This document shows, in pieces, positions 20,574-30,344 of a stretch of DNA of 64,000 nt. A program made the translations under genes and the position numbers. The stretch's first letter is position 1. Every line of letters begins with the position of its first letter. The notes below the pieces were generated by a model. That model was not told where the DNA came from and searched no databases. It was given only the letters and a program-made list of their open reading frames with translations. This DNA is from Cantharellus purpuraceus (lineage: Eukaryota; Basidiomycota; Agaricomycetes; Cantharellales; Hydnaceae): contig JALBUN010000045.1 of assembly GCA_025174535.1 (NCBI GenBank), positions 558,001-622,000 of the forward strand. Direction: 5' to 3'.

Positions 20574-20735
20574 CTAATATTTATAAATTGAATTATATAT
20601 ATTTTCTAAAGTTGTCAATAGCCAGATGCATGCACTCGTTCTGAATACTACAACAAAGTCCCATACAGAATTCCCTGTCCTTTCATCTATCATTCTTCTA
20701 CCAGTTCCTTGTTTCCTATCTTGCCAGTCTTTCAT
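20574..20735 (-). CDS. 53-residue ORF of the DDE transposon
   Basis: ATG 20735, product MKDWQDRKQGTGRRMIDERT.. then a hydrophobic stretch (VWDFVVVFRTSACIWLLTTL) and stop at 20574. It lies just left of an inserted LTR and may be truncated at its start. Function unknown. Confidence 0.25.
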   Translation of the reverse strand: MKDWQDRKQGTGRRMIDERTGNSVWDFVVVFRTSACIWLLTTLENIYNSIYKY

Positions 20736-20765
20736 TCCAAATTCTTTGCTGCATAGCTAAATAGG

Positions 20766-21599
20766 TGTACCAGCCGATTGGATATTATCATATCATGGTA
20801 ATGACGTCGGATGGAAGGTCACCTTGTCAGGAGCAGTTTGATCACATTATCAAAGGACAGCCTTTTGGCTGTGAGGGTTGATAATGATGCACTTACTGAG
20901 CAGACAGTAGGTGAGACTTTGCAGCGGCATGGTGTACCAGATAATTGAATCGTTGTCCTTGAGCAGCCCGATGATGTCACTCGGTGTCGGTTCGCTTATG
21001 GAATAGATCCTATAAGCCTGCGTGCAATGGTCCTAGCAAGCAGACGGTGTGTAACGCAGTTGTTCAGCACTCCAAAGATCAATCAGGGCGAGGGGTTCGT
21101 AACAGGGAAGTGGGATAGTGCTCTGTGGTTGGATGAGGATGGGAGCAAAAGGTCGGTCCCGATGGCTGATCGTGCTCTGTGACTGGATGACAATGCGGAG
21201 CCCGGTTGGGAGGTACGCGAAAGCTGGTTTCAGGAGAAGCAACCTCTCGGTGGCGGAGGGAAATCTGATCGTTGAACCAAGGTGTTTTACCTCAGTGTAG
21301 AGATGATGGATTGTGATGTAGAGTGTAGACTTAGAGCGTTGGCTGAAAACTTGTTTTTTGATTCCAAAGGCAAAAACTAGCGCCCTTTTATATACAAATT
21401 CCCAGGGCACAACGACACAATATGAGGAGCAAATGATGCAAGAAATGCTGATCAAGCCAGCTGACGAAGCGTGTGAAGTTGAGCTACTAAAGGGGAAATC
21501 ATGGAGAAATGAAACGACAGATAGGGACATCATTAGACTGCTCATGGACAGCCATTCACTCCAAGGTGACCTTGTATCCTACGTCTTCGGAGGCTTACA
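20766..21599 (-). mobile_element. Family-C LTR (plus a little internal sequence)
   Basis: On the reverse strand it starts TGTAAGCCTCCGAAGACG and contains a block homologous to 45080-45615, including TATATAAAAGGGCGCTAG. It ends ..GGCTGGTACA. Compared with the copy at 44213 it lacks the roughly 800 bp that hold the ORF 44419-44853. CpG is retained, so it is fairly young. The 5-bp flanks (ATAGG, TTACT) do not match. Its right edge abuts the TAA stop of the coiled-coil gene. Confidence 0.65.
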
Positions 21600-22693
21600 T
21601 TACTGGGTTCTCCCTCTACATCTTTTTCTTGAACTAGGAATTTGAGATTGATCAGAGTCTGGATCAGATTGATCAGAGTCTGAATCAGATCGTTCCTTAG
21701 ACCTTTTTTCTTGATGCCTTGAACTAGGAGTTTGAGATCGTTCCTTAGACCTTTTTTCTTGATGCCTTGAACTAGGAGTCATTCCTTGCTTCCATGTTTG
21801 AAAATTAATCCTATTACCATCTACGTCATATGATGACATTTCATTCTTTCTAGTATATATTGTAGATAGTTTTCTAGGCTCACCATTTATGAATAATTCC
21901 ATTCTATTTAGTCTACAAGACTGATCTGAGTCTATAAGTATATAGTCTACACCTCTTTTCACTATCTTAAATGTCACCTTTCTGGTACCATTTTCCTGTA
22001 ACCTTGTTACCTCCTGTTCTTGTTTTCCAGCCCAGTGATTCATATCAAATTTCCAGTCAACAATCTCAGATATTATTGCTTTATATTTATCACCCTGTTT
22101 CTGAAGTTTATTAATGTCTGTTCCAAGTTCCACTACAGTATCATCTGTTTCTACAATCCACTCATGCACTTCAGATTTCCATTCCACAATGTCTGATATT
22201 GTTGCAATACATCTATTAACCTGTTTCTGAAGTTTATGAATATCTGTTCTATAGTCCAATATAAGATTCTCTGCATTATGTGTATTGACCTGTTGATGAA
22301 TATCTGTTCCATGGTCTGATATTGTGGCAACACACCTATTAACCTGTCTCTGAAGTTTATGAATATCTGTTCCAAATCCTGATACAATATCATTCATTTC
22401 ACTCATCCATTCATCTAAATTCTCTTTCCTGTCTGTCAAAGTAGTTATAATTGTATTTTTTCCTCAACCTGTTTCTTAAGCACCTGAATTTCCTGACTCT
22501 GGGAATTAACCTGTTGTTCAAGCATAGTGATCTGCCTATCCTTTTCACTCATCCAAGACTTGACATTTATAAGATCAGATATTAATTCATCTTTTACTTC
22601 CATTTGACTTGCCATAGCTTTTATCAGTGCATCATTGTCACTTATCCAGCCTTTGATTGCTTTTATATCTTCAAAGATTTGTGGCATTTTCAA
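21600..22693 (-). pseudogene. Coiled-coil repeat protein with an SR/acidic tail, one A-run frameshift
   Basis: ATG 22693: MPQIFEDIKAIKGWISDNDA.., heptad-rich to VLKKQVEEK. A run of six A near 22456 shifts the frame. The next frame continues TDRKENLDEWMSEMNDIV and holds several copies of a repeat like GTDIHKLQRQVNRCVATISD. A folded-looking region follows (KVTFKIVKRGVDYILIDSDQ), then two copies of TPSSRHQEKRSKERS and an Asp/Ser tract. The TAA stop touches the inserted LTR, so the C-terminus may be cut. About 360 residues if rejoined. Likely oligomeric and nucleic-acid binding (inference). Confidence 0.5.
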
Positions 22694-22833
22694 ATCCCTC
22701 TCTGCTTATAAAACAGAAATGAAAAAACATAATAATCATTTTTTCTGAACATTTGATATTTTGTATAGGCAGTAGATATATACATCTTGCTTTCTTAATA
22801 AAATGATTATTATGTTTTTATGTTATAAGCATT

Positions 22834-23160
22834 ATGAAGATGCTCTCTTTTATGCTTCAATGCAAGATAGAGTTTGATAGAAGAGTTAATGATTGGTATA
22901 TATCTCGGATAGGATCCCTCCATGATTTGTTTCTGAGGTAAGTTCCTTTATAAATATCAAGGTTCCAATCACTGACTTTATACAGATGTACTGATGGCAC
23001 ACTTCTGGAACAGAAATTAACAGAGTTATATACTAGTATGGAGCAGGATCATTATTTTCCACCACTTTGGATGGAAAATCTGATGGTATTGCACCCTAAA
23101 GTACGAGGGATAGTCATACGGTCTTATGTTAGAACAAGATTATCTACCACTATGCCCTAA
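22834..23160 (+). CDS. Two-exon gene for a 92-residue protein
   Basis: Exons 22834-22937 and 22986-23160. The 48-nt intron begins GTAAGT, has a CTGAC branch-like site and ends ATACAG. The junction keeps frame and the total is 279 nt. Product MKMLSFMLQCKIEFDRRVND.., LYTSMEQDHYFPPLWMENLM.., ending RTRLSTTMP. A spliced, uninterrupted frame makes this one of the most credible genes of the element. It is divergent from the coiled-coil gene, 140 bp apart. No family recognised. Confidence 0.6.
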
Positions 23161-23222
23161 CTAAGTTACTTTGTTTTAAAAATAGCTTCACTGCATTAAA
23201 GGTGTTTCCAAGACTTTCCTAA

Positions 23223-23788
23223 GACGCTTATTCAGAAATACAACAAATACGTATGTACAACCTATTTTCCTCAAATTTTATACAATACACTTCAATTCAA
23301 ACTTATTTTCATACTTCAACATGATTCTCAAATTTTACACAATATACTAGATTAAAACATATTTTCATATTTTGGCATAATTCTCAAAAATAATTCTTTT
23401 TTTCCTGATTTAGTGGTGGCAACTCTCTTGAAGGAACATCCAAATATCATTGATTCTTTCTTATACAATACTTATAACATAATTTGAACTATCTTTAATC
23501 CCCACCTGGTATTTGTATATCTAAATACCCTATATAATACCAATTATATTAATACATACATTCCTATTATATCCATGTAAATAATTATGTTCATCTCAAC
23601 CAAATGTCTTATCTTTAAAAGTTTATTAAAATATAGAATATATGTTTATATTTATGAAAATTTCACACATCCGAAATCTTTTAAGATATCCAAATTGTAA
23701 CTCCCTGGCTTTATGTATCATTGAAATTCTGATGTATATCTCATATACATCAGAATATTGTATACTGACATGATTCCGAACAAGCGTC
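23223..23788 (+). repeat. Right terminal direct repeat of the DDE transposon
   Basis: 566 bp, nearly identical to 16073-16638, same orientation. Its outer end (GAACAAGCGTC) is followed by the TGA target duplication. The same 14-bp-arm hairpin is at 23726-23756. Confidence 0.9.
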
Positions 23789-24164
23789 TGACATCTTCAA
23801 CAACATCACTGTTGCAAGTATTAATAACATAGTGCAGAAATCTTGGCTAAGTGATACTCACTATTTGAGTGTGATACCTGTATCAAAGTGAATGGCTTCT
23901 CTGATCAGATGTGGACCTTTTCAATGATTTGGGTCCTTTTCAAGCTGATCTAACACATGCTGCCATATCTCTACCTCTGATAGTTCTTCAGTTGTAGCCT
24001 TGCTTGTTGTATAAGAATTAATAAGGATATAAGAACCAAATGGACATACCTCATAGTTATTCCATGTTCAGCAAGCAGCATCCTACTAACCATTTTCTGA
24101 CCTGATATGCTGACATGGTCATACTTCTTGAGAATAGAAGAAATCCCATCATCATTGGCAGGTG
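23789..24164 (-). pseudogene. Integrase-core protein gene, N-terminal exons
   Basis: The reverse strand reads APANDDGISSILKKYDHVSI and MLLAEHGITM, then after an intron (GTATGT.. at 24049) ATTEELSEVEIWQHVLDQLE, KDPNH-stop-KGPHLIREAI, and after another intron DVVEDV, which joins MHTHDPAGF at 16070 once the transposon is removed. The stop replaces an arginine of the family (CGA to TGA). The helix-turn-helix-like N-terminus followed by the DGHDK core is the usual order of this family. A family-A LTR sits about 60 bp upstream. Confidence 0.68.
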
Positions 24165-24228
24165 CTGTCACCAACATAATATCATAAATAATGAATCATA
24201 TAATTAGATTGGTTGGGACTCACAGTAG

Positions 24229-24745
24229 TGTTATGACTATATTCATTAACGTCCAGATCCCTGTCCAATCCACTCAGATCCCCACATGTATGAAATCTAT
24301 ACTCCATTGGAAAACCACCATGTCTCCATCTACCTGTCCAATTGTCATCGCCGATTCTGCCCATCCATCTCCGGTTCCGATTGATGCATCAGCATCACCA
24401 TAGGAACCCAGACATCCATCCCCATTGGACTTGGACATACTCATGTAAGGCCATCAGCCTTGGAGACCCATCACCGGAGTAATTATTATTAGATTTCAAA
24501 ATATGTATTTAAGTTGCCCGACTGGGGACTTCATTCCCCAGTTCAAATATCGAATCACGCCTAGTTCCTAAGTCCAATCCTAACTCTCTAAGTCATACTC
24601 TGTCTCCGAAATCTTGGACACTGGTATTAGTGAGGGTGCAGCACATAAGCTGAAGCCAAGTCCATTCCAACCCCCACGATGTACTCCGACTCCAACGAAA
24701 CCTCTGACCCAATCTCCGACCCCCAATCGGACCTAGTGCATAACA
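24229..24745 (+). mobile_element. 5' LTR of the large nested family-A element
   Basis: 517 bp, TGTTATG..CATAACA. The upstream flank is AGTAG. It is followed by GTATATTTGTACTGCC, whose reverse complement matches the LTR segment CAGTTCAAATAT at 11 of 12 positions, allowing self-priming. The partner 3' LTR is split between 51182-52218 and 14811-14891. Confidence 0.88.
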
Positions 24746-25920
24746 GTATATTTGTACTGCCATACTCACTCCTACCAATGCCACGATCCACCGCCAATTC
24801 TGAACACACACGAACCATTGAGGTGCCTGCTCCCAGCATTGACACCATCCCCAAGGTTGTTGAAGAACCGATGGACCACATAGAGGCCGTCAATGAAGAA
24901 GATGACACCCCGCCCTCTCCAAATCTGGTGCAAGCCATCTCCCTGCTTGCCAGCAGCATCCGTAACCCACAAGCTCCTAAGTCCCAGACCAAGGTCCAAG
25001 AACCCGACCCCTTCGATGGCTCTGATCCACAAAAGCTCCAACTGTTCTTGGTGCAATGCTGGTTGAATTTCCATGACTGCCCTGACATGTTCACATCCGA
25101 TCGGGCAAAGGTCACCTTCGCCATGTCCTATCTCAAGGGCACCGCGCTGGACTACTTTGAGCCAGCGCTCATGGACGACTCTGATGACCCGATATGGTCA
25201 GAAGACTACTCCAACTTCACCTCCAAACTTCAGACCAATTTCGGTCCTTTCAACCCTGAGGCCGATGCTGAGAATGAACTCGATCGACTTCGGATGAAGG
25301 AAAATCACAAAATCACAAAATACATTGTGAGTTTCCAGCAGCTAGCCCCAAAAGTCCAATGGGGCGACGCTGCACTCTGACGCCAATTTTACGTTGGACT
25401 CCCATCCCACATCAAGGACGAGATATCACACGTCGGTAAGCTGGATACTTTGGTTACCCTTCGCAAGCTCACCCAATCCATCAATGCCCGTTATTGGGAA
25501 CATCAATCTGAGGTCTCCCATGAAAATTTGGCCAACAACAAATCGGACAAATCATCGGACAAGACCCCAAAGTCCAACAAGGGGTCCGATAAGAGGACCA
25601 CTGCCAACTCAGGCCAGAAGTCAAACACTGGTAACGCTGCTGCTTCTGGTTCCAGTCAGAACAATTCTGGCACCAGCAATAACTCCGGAGCTCGCAAGAG
25701 TACTCTGGACCTCTCCACCAAGCTGGGGAAGGACAGAAAACTTACCCAGCAGGAATGCCAGTGCCGCATGGACAACAACCTCTGTCTGTTCTGCGGAAAG
25801 CCTGGCCACCAAGCCGAGGATTGCAACAAGGCAACCTCATCTGCAGCAAAGGCAAAGGGCCGTGCTGCCAATGCCATGACGGACAAGTCCGATGCAAAGG
25901 TGATGGACCCAAAAGAATAG
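24679..25920 (+). pseudogene. Family-A gag with capsid and zinc knuckle, one TGA stop
   Basis: A single frame from ATG 24679 (inside the LTR) to TAG 25920, about 413 codons, broken only by TGA 25378-25380 in the context AAL-stop-RQFYVGLP, where the expected residue is Arg. The capsid region (PDPFDGSDPQKLQLFLVQC, FAMSYLKGTALDYFEPAL) is the retrotransposon gag fold. After a basic Ser/Asn/Lys linker comes CLFCGKPGHQAEDC, a CCHC knuckle. It packages element RNA in virus-like particles. A solo B LTR lies 13 bp after the stop. Confidence 0.85.
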
Positions 25921-25933
25921 TAAGCAGTCCTAT

Positions 25934-27320
25934 TGTTTTGGAACCTGCAAAATTATGGTGTTAGGGCAAACTCTAAATCACCACAATTCCATGAATGAAC
26001 AGCTGAGAAGAATATCAAACCCTGCTGCAGCACAACTCCAGAAACAATTTAACATTTGTACTTTGGTTACAATCCTTTGTATTGGTCAATGCAGACTATA
26101 CACAGAAAGGTAATATGTTTCTTAGCAGCAAGAAATGAATAAGACTTCCAGAGTCTAGAGTTCACGGGCGCTTAGGGGTCCAGATATTCCAAAAAGAGGG
26201 AATGCACTTAGAGGCTAAAGGAAGTAGGTGGATGAATCCAACTGTCCAACCAGTGGCACTCAGAAGTGGGTAACAGCGATGTGTGAAGTAGTCTAGCAAC
26301 TGCTTCACACGAGTTCAAGCTTCTAATGCTCTGCAAAGGCAGTACATACTAGTAACTTAAACAAGAGCACTAATGGCAGGACTATTGACAGACAATCTCA
26401 CCCTGTAGATTTGTAGTCATGTGAGGCAGATACTACACTCACACCCAAAGCAGGAATATCACTACTTTGAGTGCAATCAAGTACAGTTACACAACTGTAA
26501 AAGATCCTTGAACTGGTAATCAACAGTTACTGAGATAGAGGATGACACTGTATGTCACTCTAGTCACACTGGTGTGCAGATGATGGGTAGAAGTGGTAGA
26601 ATATGTTACTATTTCAGAGGCAGAATGGCCTCCTTATATATTGTATTTACAGGGGCTGACTAATGGTTCTGGAATATTCTACCTATTAATAGATGGAAAC
26701 TACTGGAAGGTAGTGGAAGGTGGAAGAAAGAGGTAGAATATTCCAAGCCAATCACAGGATCTGATCACTGCACTATCACTGATCAGGAGCTGAATAATGG
26801 TTCTGGAAAGTTCTATCTAATAATAGAAGGAAACAGCTAGAATGTTATGAAAGGGGTAGAATATTCCAAGGCAATCACCTGATCTGATCCCTGAACTAGG
26901 CACTGATCAGGCAAAAAGAAGGGTGTCCACCCTGTTTTCTGCACTGGTTTGGACAGCCATGGATAGCCACATCTCAGGTGATGATCTCCATGGAAAATAG
27001 TGCCCTGAGAGGCTGTGGTTGTCAAGTTAGAGAATATTTATTGATCAGAGACATCTGAGCTTGAATTCAGGCTGAATGCCTGGTCCAAAGGGGGAGAGCC
27101 GGCTGTGTGAAGGTTTGTGGGTGTTTATGGGTCCACAACTGTAGCACAGCAGAAATAAATCATTCTGGGCTGAGTTCTGCATGGAATAGAGAATATTTGA
27201 ATAAGTCCATTCCAGGTACAAGCACCAAATATATGCTGATATTTAGGAATAGAAAAGCAAAGAATAGCACATTGGTGCTGCATAAATGGAATTTGATAGG
27301 GAAAAGGTGGTTCCCATACA
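25934..27320 (-). mobile_element. Solo family-B LTR with CCTAT target duplication
   Basis: 1387 bp on the reverse strand, from TGTATGGGAACC to ..CCAAAACA. It is flanked by CCTAT at 25929-25933 and 27321-27325, a perfect 5-bp duplication. It therefore arose from a clean insertion followed by LTR-LTR deletion, between gag and protease of the family-A element. Confidence 0.93.
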
Positions 27321-27365
27321 CCTATAGCCTCCATATGGGCTGAGGGCTGCGTTGGTGCTCCCCAT

Positions 27366-28779
27366 ATGACAAACAAGGTCCACCCAAACGCATCCACTCT
27401 TTCCCACTCTGACTCCCTTACCCTCCTTGTCTACTCCGACTCCATTCCTGATACTGCTATTCAAGCATTAATTGACTCCGGTTCTACTCATTGTTTCCTT
27501 GATTCCTCTTTTTCCAATTTACATAAACTCCATACATACACCATAACTCCAATATCACTCTGATTATTTGATGGCACTACTAATGCTGTTGTTTCACAAG
27601 CTATAGATTTGTCTATCCATTTTTCTGTCAGAGAAATCCAGAACCTTACATTCTATGTTACTCCACTTGACTCCAGCTGTTCTGTGGTTCTCGGACATAA
27701 CTGGCTCACCCGCTACAATCTGTTGATTGACTGGGCATTGGGCCATATCACATTCCGTTCTCCAGTACAGGCTGTGTCATTCCTGATGTCACCAGCAACT
27801 TTAGGTGTGAAACTATCTTCCACCTCCGCTGACTCTGCTCCGATAGATACTCTGTCTACCCCGCCGCTTATATCAATAGTGGATGCTATGGTCTTTGCCA
27901 GACTAAGCAAACTGGATGGTTCTCACACATTCCAGGTTCACCTCTCCGATCTGATATTCCTCACCGCTCGTTCCACCTGATCAACTCCACCAGACCTATC
28001 TATGGTTCCTAAGGAGTATCATGAGTTCGCCGATGTGTTTAGCAAGTCTAAAGCCAACTCCCTAGCAGAACACTGATCATATGATCTCAAGATTGAACTG
28101 GATGACAATTCCACCCCTCTGCTTGGCCCTATCTACTCACTATCCCAAAAAGAGCTACTGGCTCTCCAAACATTCATAGACAAGAACTTGGCCACAGGCT
28201 TCATCCACCCATCCCTATTGCCCCATGGAGCTCCGGTCCTATTTGTCCACAAAAAGGATGGATCACTCCATCTATGCGTCGACTTCCGTGGACTCAACAA
28301 GATCACCAAGAAAGACCAATACCCAATACCCCACACCACAGACCTACTCGAGAGTTCTTGAAAGGCTAAGATCTATTCCAAAATAGATCTCTGACATGCC
28401 TACCATCTAGTCCGCATCCGAGAAGGTGATGAATGGAAAACAACTTTCCGCACATGATATGGATCTTTTGAGTGGTGCATCATGCCCTTCGGACTAACCA
28501 ATGCTCCAGCCGCCTTCCAGAGGTTCATGAATGATACCTTTGCCAACCTCCTCAATGTGACCGTCCTTGTTTACTTAGATGACATTTTGGTATATTTGGA
28601 CAACGAAGAAGAACATCGGACACATGTCCAAGAGGTACTCCGACATCTCTGAAAACATGGCCTCTTTGCCCACGCTGACAAATGTGAATTCCACTCCGAC
28701 TCAGTCAAATACCTAGGCTATATCCTCTCCCCGGCAGGATTGACAATGTCTGATGACAAAATCAAAGCTATACAGGAAT
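27366..28779 (+). pseudogene. Family-A pol, first part: protease and reverse transcriptase
   Basis: The protease shows IQALIDSGSTHCFLDSSF and CSVVLGHNWLTRYNLLIDW. The reverse transcriptase follows: [70 protein letters not shown] (catalytic Asp pair kept) and DSVKYLGYILSPAGLTMS. In-frame TGAs fall where Arg is expected (for example before SYDLKIE, before HAYHLV, before YGSFEW). The frame is cut at 28779 by the full-length B element and resumes at 40499 after removing one GGAAT. Confidence 0.88.
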
Positions 28780-30211
28780 TGTATGGGAATCACCTTTTCC
28801 CTATCAAATTCCATTTATGCAGCACCAATGTGCTATTCTTTGCTTTTCCATTCCTAAATATCAGCATATATTTGATGCTTGTACCTGGAATGGACTTATT
28901 CAAATATTCTCTATTTTTCCATATTTTTCTGGGAATATTCCATGCAGAACTCGGCCCAGAATCATTTATTTCTGCTGTGCTACAGTTGTGGACCCATAGG
29001 CGCCCACAAACCTTCGCGCAGCCGGCTCTCCCCTTTTGGACCAGGCATTTGGCCTCAATTCAAGCTCAGATGTCTCTGATCAATAAATATTCTGTAACTT
29101 AACAACCACAGCCTCTCAGGGCACTATTTTCCGTGGAGATCATCACATGACATGTGGCTATCCATGGCTGTCCAAACCAGTGCAGAAAACAGGGTGGACA
29201 CCCTTCTTTTTGCCTGATCAGTGCCTAGCTCAGGGATCAGATCAGCTGATGGGTGATCAAATCAGGTGATTGCCTTGGAATATTCTACCCCTTTCCATAA
29301 CATTCTAGCTGTTTCCTTCTATTATTAGATAGAACTTTCCAGAACCATTATTCAGCTCCTGATCAGTGTTAGTGCTGTGATCAGATCCTGTGATTGGCTT
29401 GGAATATTCTACCCCTTTCTTCCACCTTCCACAACCTTCCAGTAGCTTCCATCTATTAATAGGTAGAATATTCCAGAAGCATTAGTCAGCCCCTGTAAAT
29501 ACAATATATAAGGAGGCCATTCTGCCTCTGAAAGAATAACATATCATCATATTCTACCCATCTTCTGCACACCAGTGTGACTAGAGTGACATACAGTGTC
29601 ATCCTCTATCTCAGTAACTGTTGATTACCAGTTCAAGGATCTTTTACAGTTGTGTAACTGTACTTGATTGCACTCGAAGTAGTGATATTCCTGCTTTGGG
29701 CGTGAGTGTAGTATCTGCCTCACATGACTACAAATCTACAGGGTGAGATTGTCTGTCGATAGTCCTGCCATTAGTGCTCTTGTTTAAGTAACTAGTGTGT
29801 ACTGCCTTTGCAGAGCATTAGAAGCTTGAACTCGTGTGAAGCAGTTGCTAGACTACTTCACACATCGCTGTTACCCGCTTCTGAGTGCCACTGGTTGGAC
29901 GGTTGGATTCATCCACCTACTTCCTTTAGCCTCTAAGTGCATTCCCCTCTTTTTGGAATATCTGGACCCCTAAGCGTCCGTGAACTCTAGACTCTGGAAG
30001 TCTTATTCATTTCTTGCTGCTAAGAAACGTATTACCTTTCTGCGTATAGTCTGCATTGACCAATACAAAGGATTGTAACCAAAGTACAAACGTTAAATCG
30101 TTTCTGGAGTTGTGCTGCAGCAGGGTTTGATATTCTTCTCAGCTGTTCATTCACGGAATTGTGGTGATTTAGAGTTTGCCCTAACACCATAATTTTGCGG
30201 GTTCCAAAACA
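28780..30211 (+). mobile_element. 5' LTR of the full-length family-B element
   Basis: Starts TGTATGGGAATC and ends TTCCAAAACA. TATATAAGG at about 29504-29512 is the likely TATA box. Compared with the solo B LTRs it has an extra TGATGGGTGATCAAATCAGG stretch near 29247. Confidence 0.92.
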
Positions 30212-30213
30212 TT

Positions 30214-30230
30214 TGGTGGACGCTCTGGGA
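30214..30230 (+). promoter_or_regulatory. Primer binding site of the family-B element
   Basis: TGGTGGACGCTCTGGGA lies two bases after the LTR. Its complement ends in ..CCACCA, as the 3' end of a mature tRNA would. The tRNA cannot be named without a tRNA list. Confidence 0.6.
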
Positions 30231-30344
30231 ATTGCTTAAGCAGTGTCTAGAGTGTAGATTCTAAGCACCATTGCAGATATAACCCGACCTTCTATCACTA
30301 AGTCTTTACTCAATATAGTTTCTCGTAATCTGGAACAAACCGAT

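Larger units (their letters stand above)
16073..23788. mobile_element. 7.7 kb DDE transposon with 566-bp terminal direct repeats
   Basis: Both ends carry the same 566-bp repeat in direct orientation. The element starts GACGCTTATTC and ends GAACAAGCGTC, so the ends are also inverted repeats. It is flanked by TGA (16070-16072 and 23789-23791). Removing element plus one TGA restores the exon of the integrase gene in frame. The bases beside the inner ends (TAG, TAA) do not match the outer ones, so the two repeats did not insert separately. The interior is AT rich and holds a DDE transposase with chromodomain plus about eight other ORFs on both strands. No reverse transcriptase, gag or protease is present. 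A 3-bp TNA duplication fits PIF/Harbinger-like DDE elements. The long direct repeats do not. Confidence 0.75.

Noticed and set aside
16073..23788. Interpretation as an LTR retrotransposon
   Set aside because: The direct repeats resemble LTRs, but there is no reverse transcriptase, protease, gag, TG..CA end, primer site or 5-bp duplication. The enzyme present is a DDE transposase.
28740..29102. ORFs beginning MQHQCAILCFSIPKYQH and similar, repeated near 12000, 27200 and 39100
   Set aside because: They fall inside family-B LTRs and recur only because the LTR recurs. No conservation beyond that is visible.
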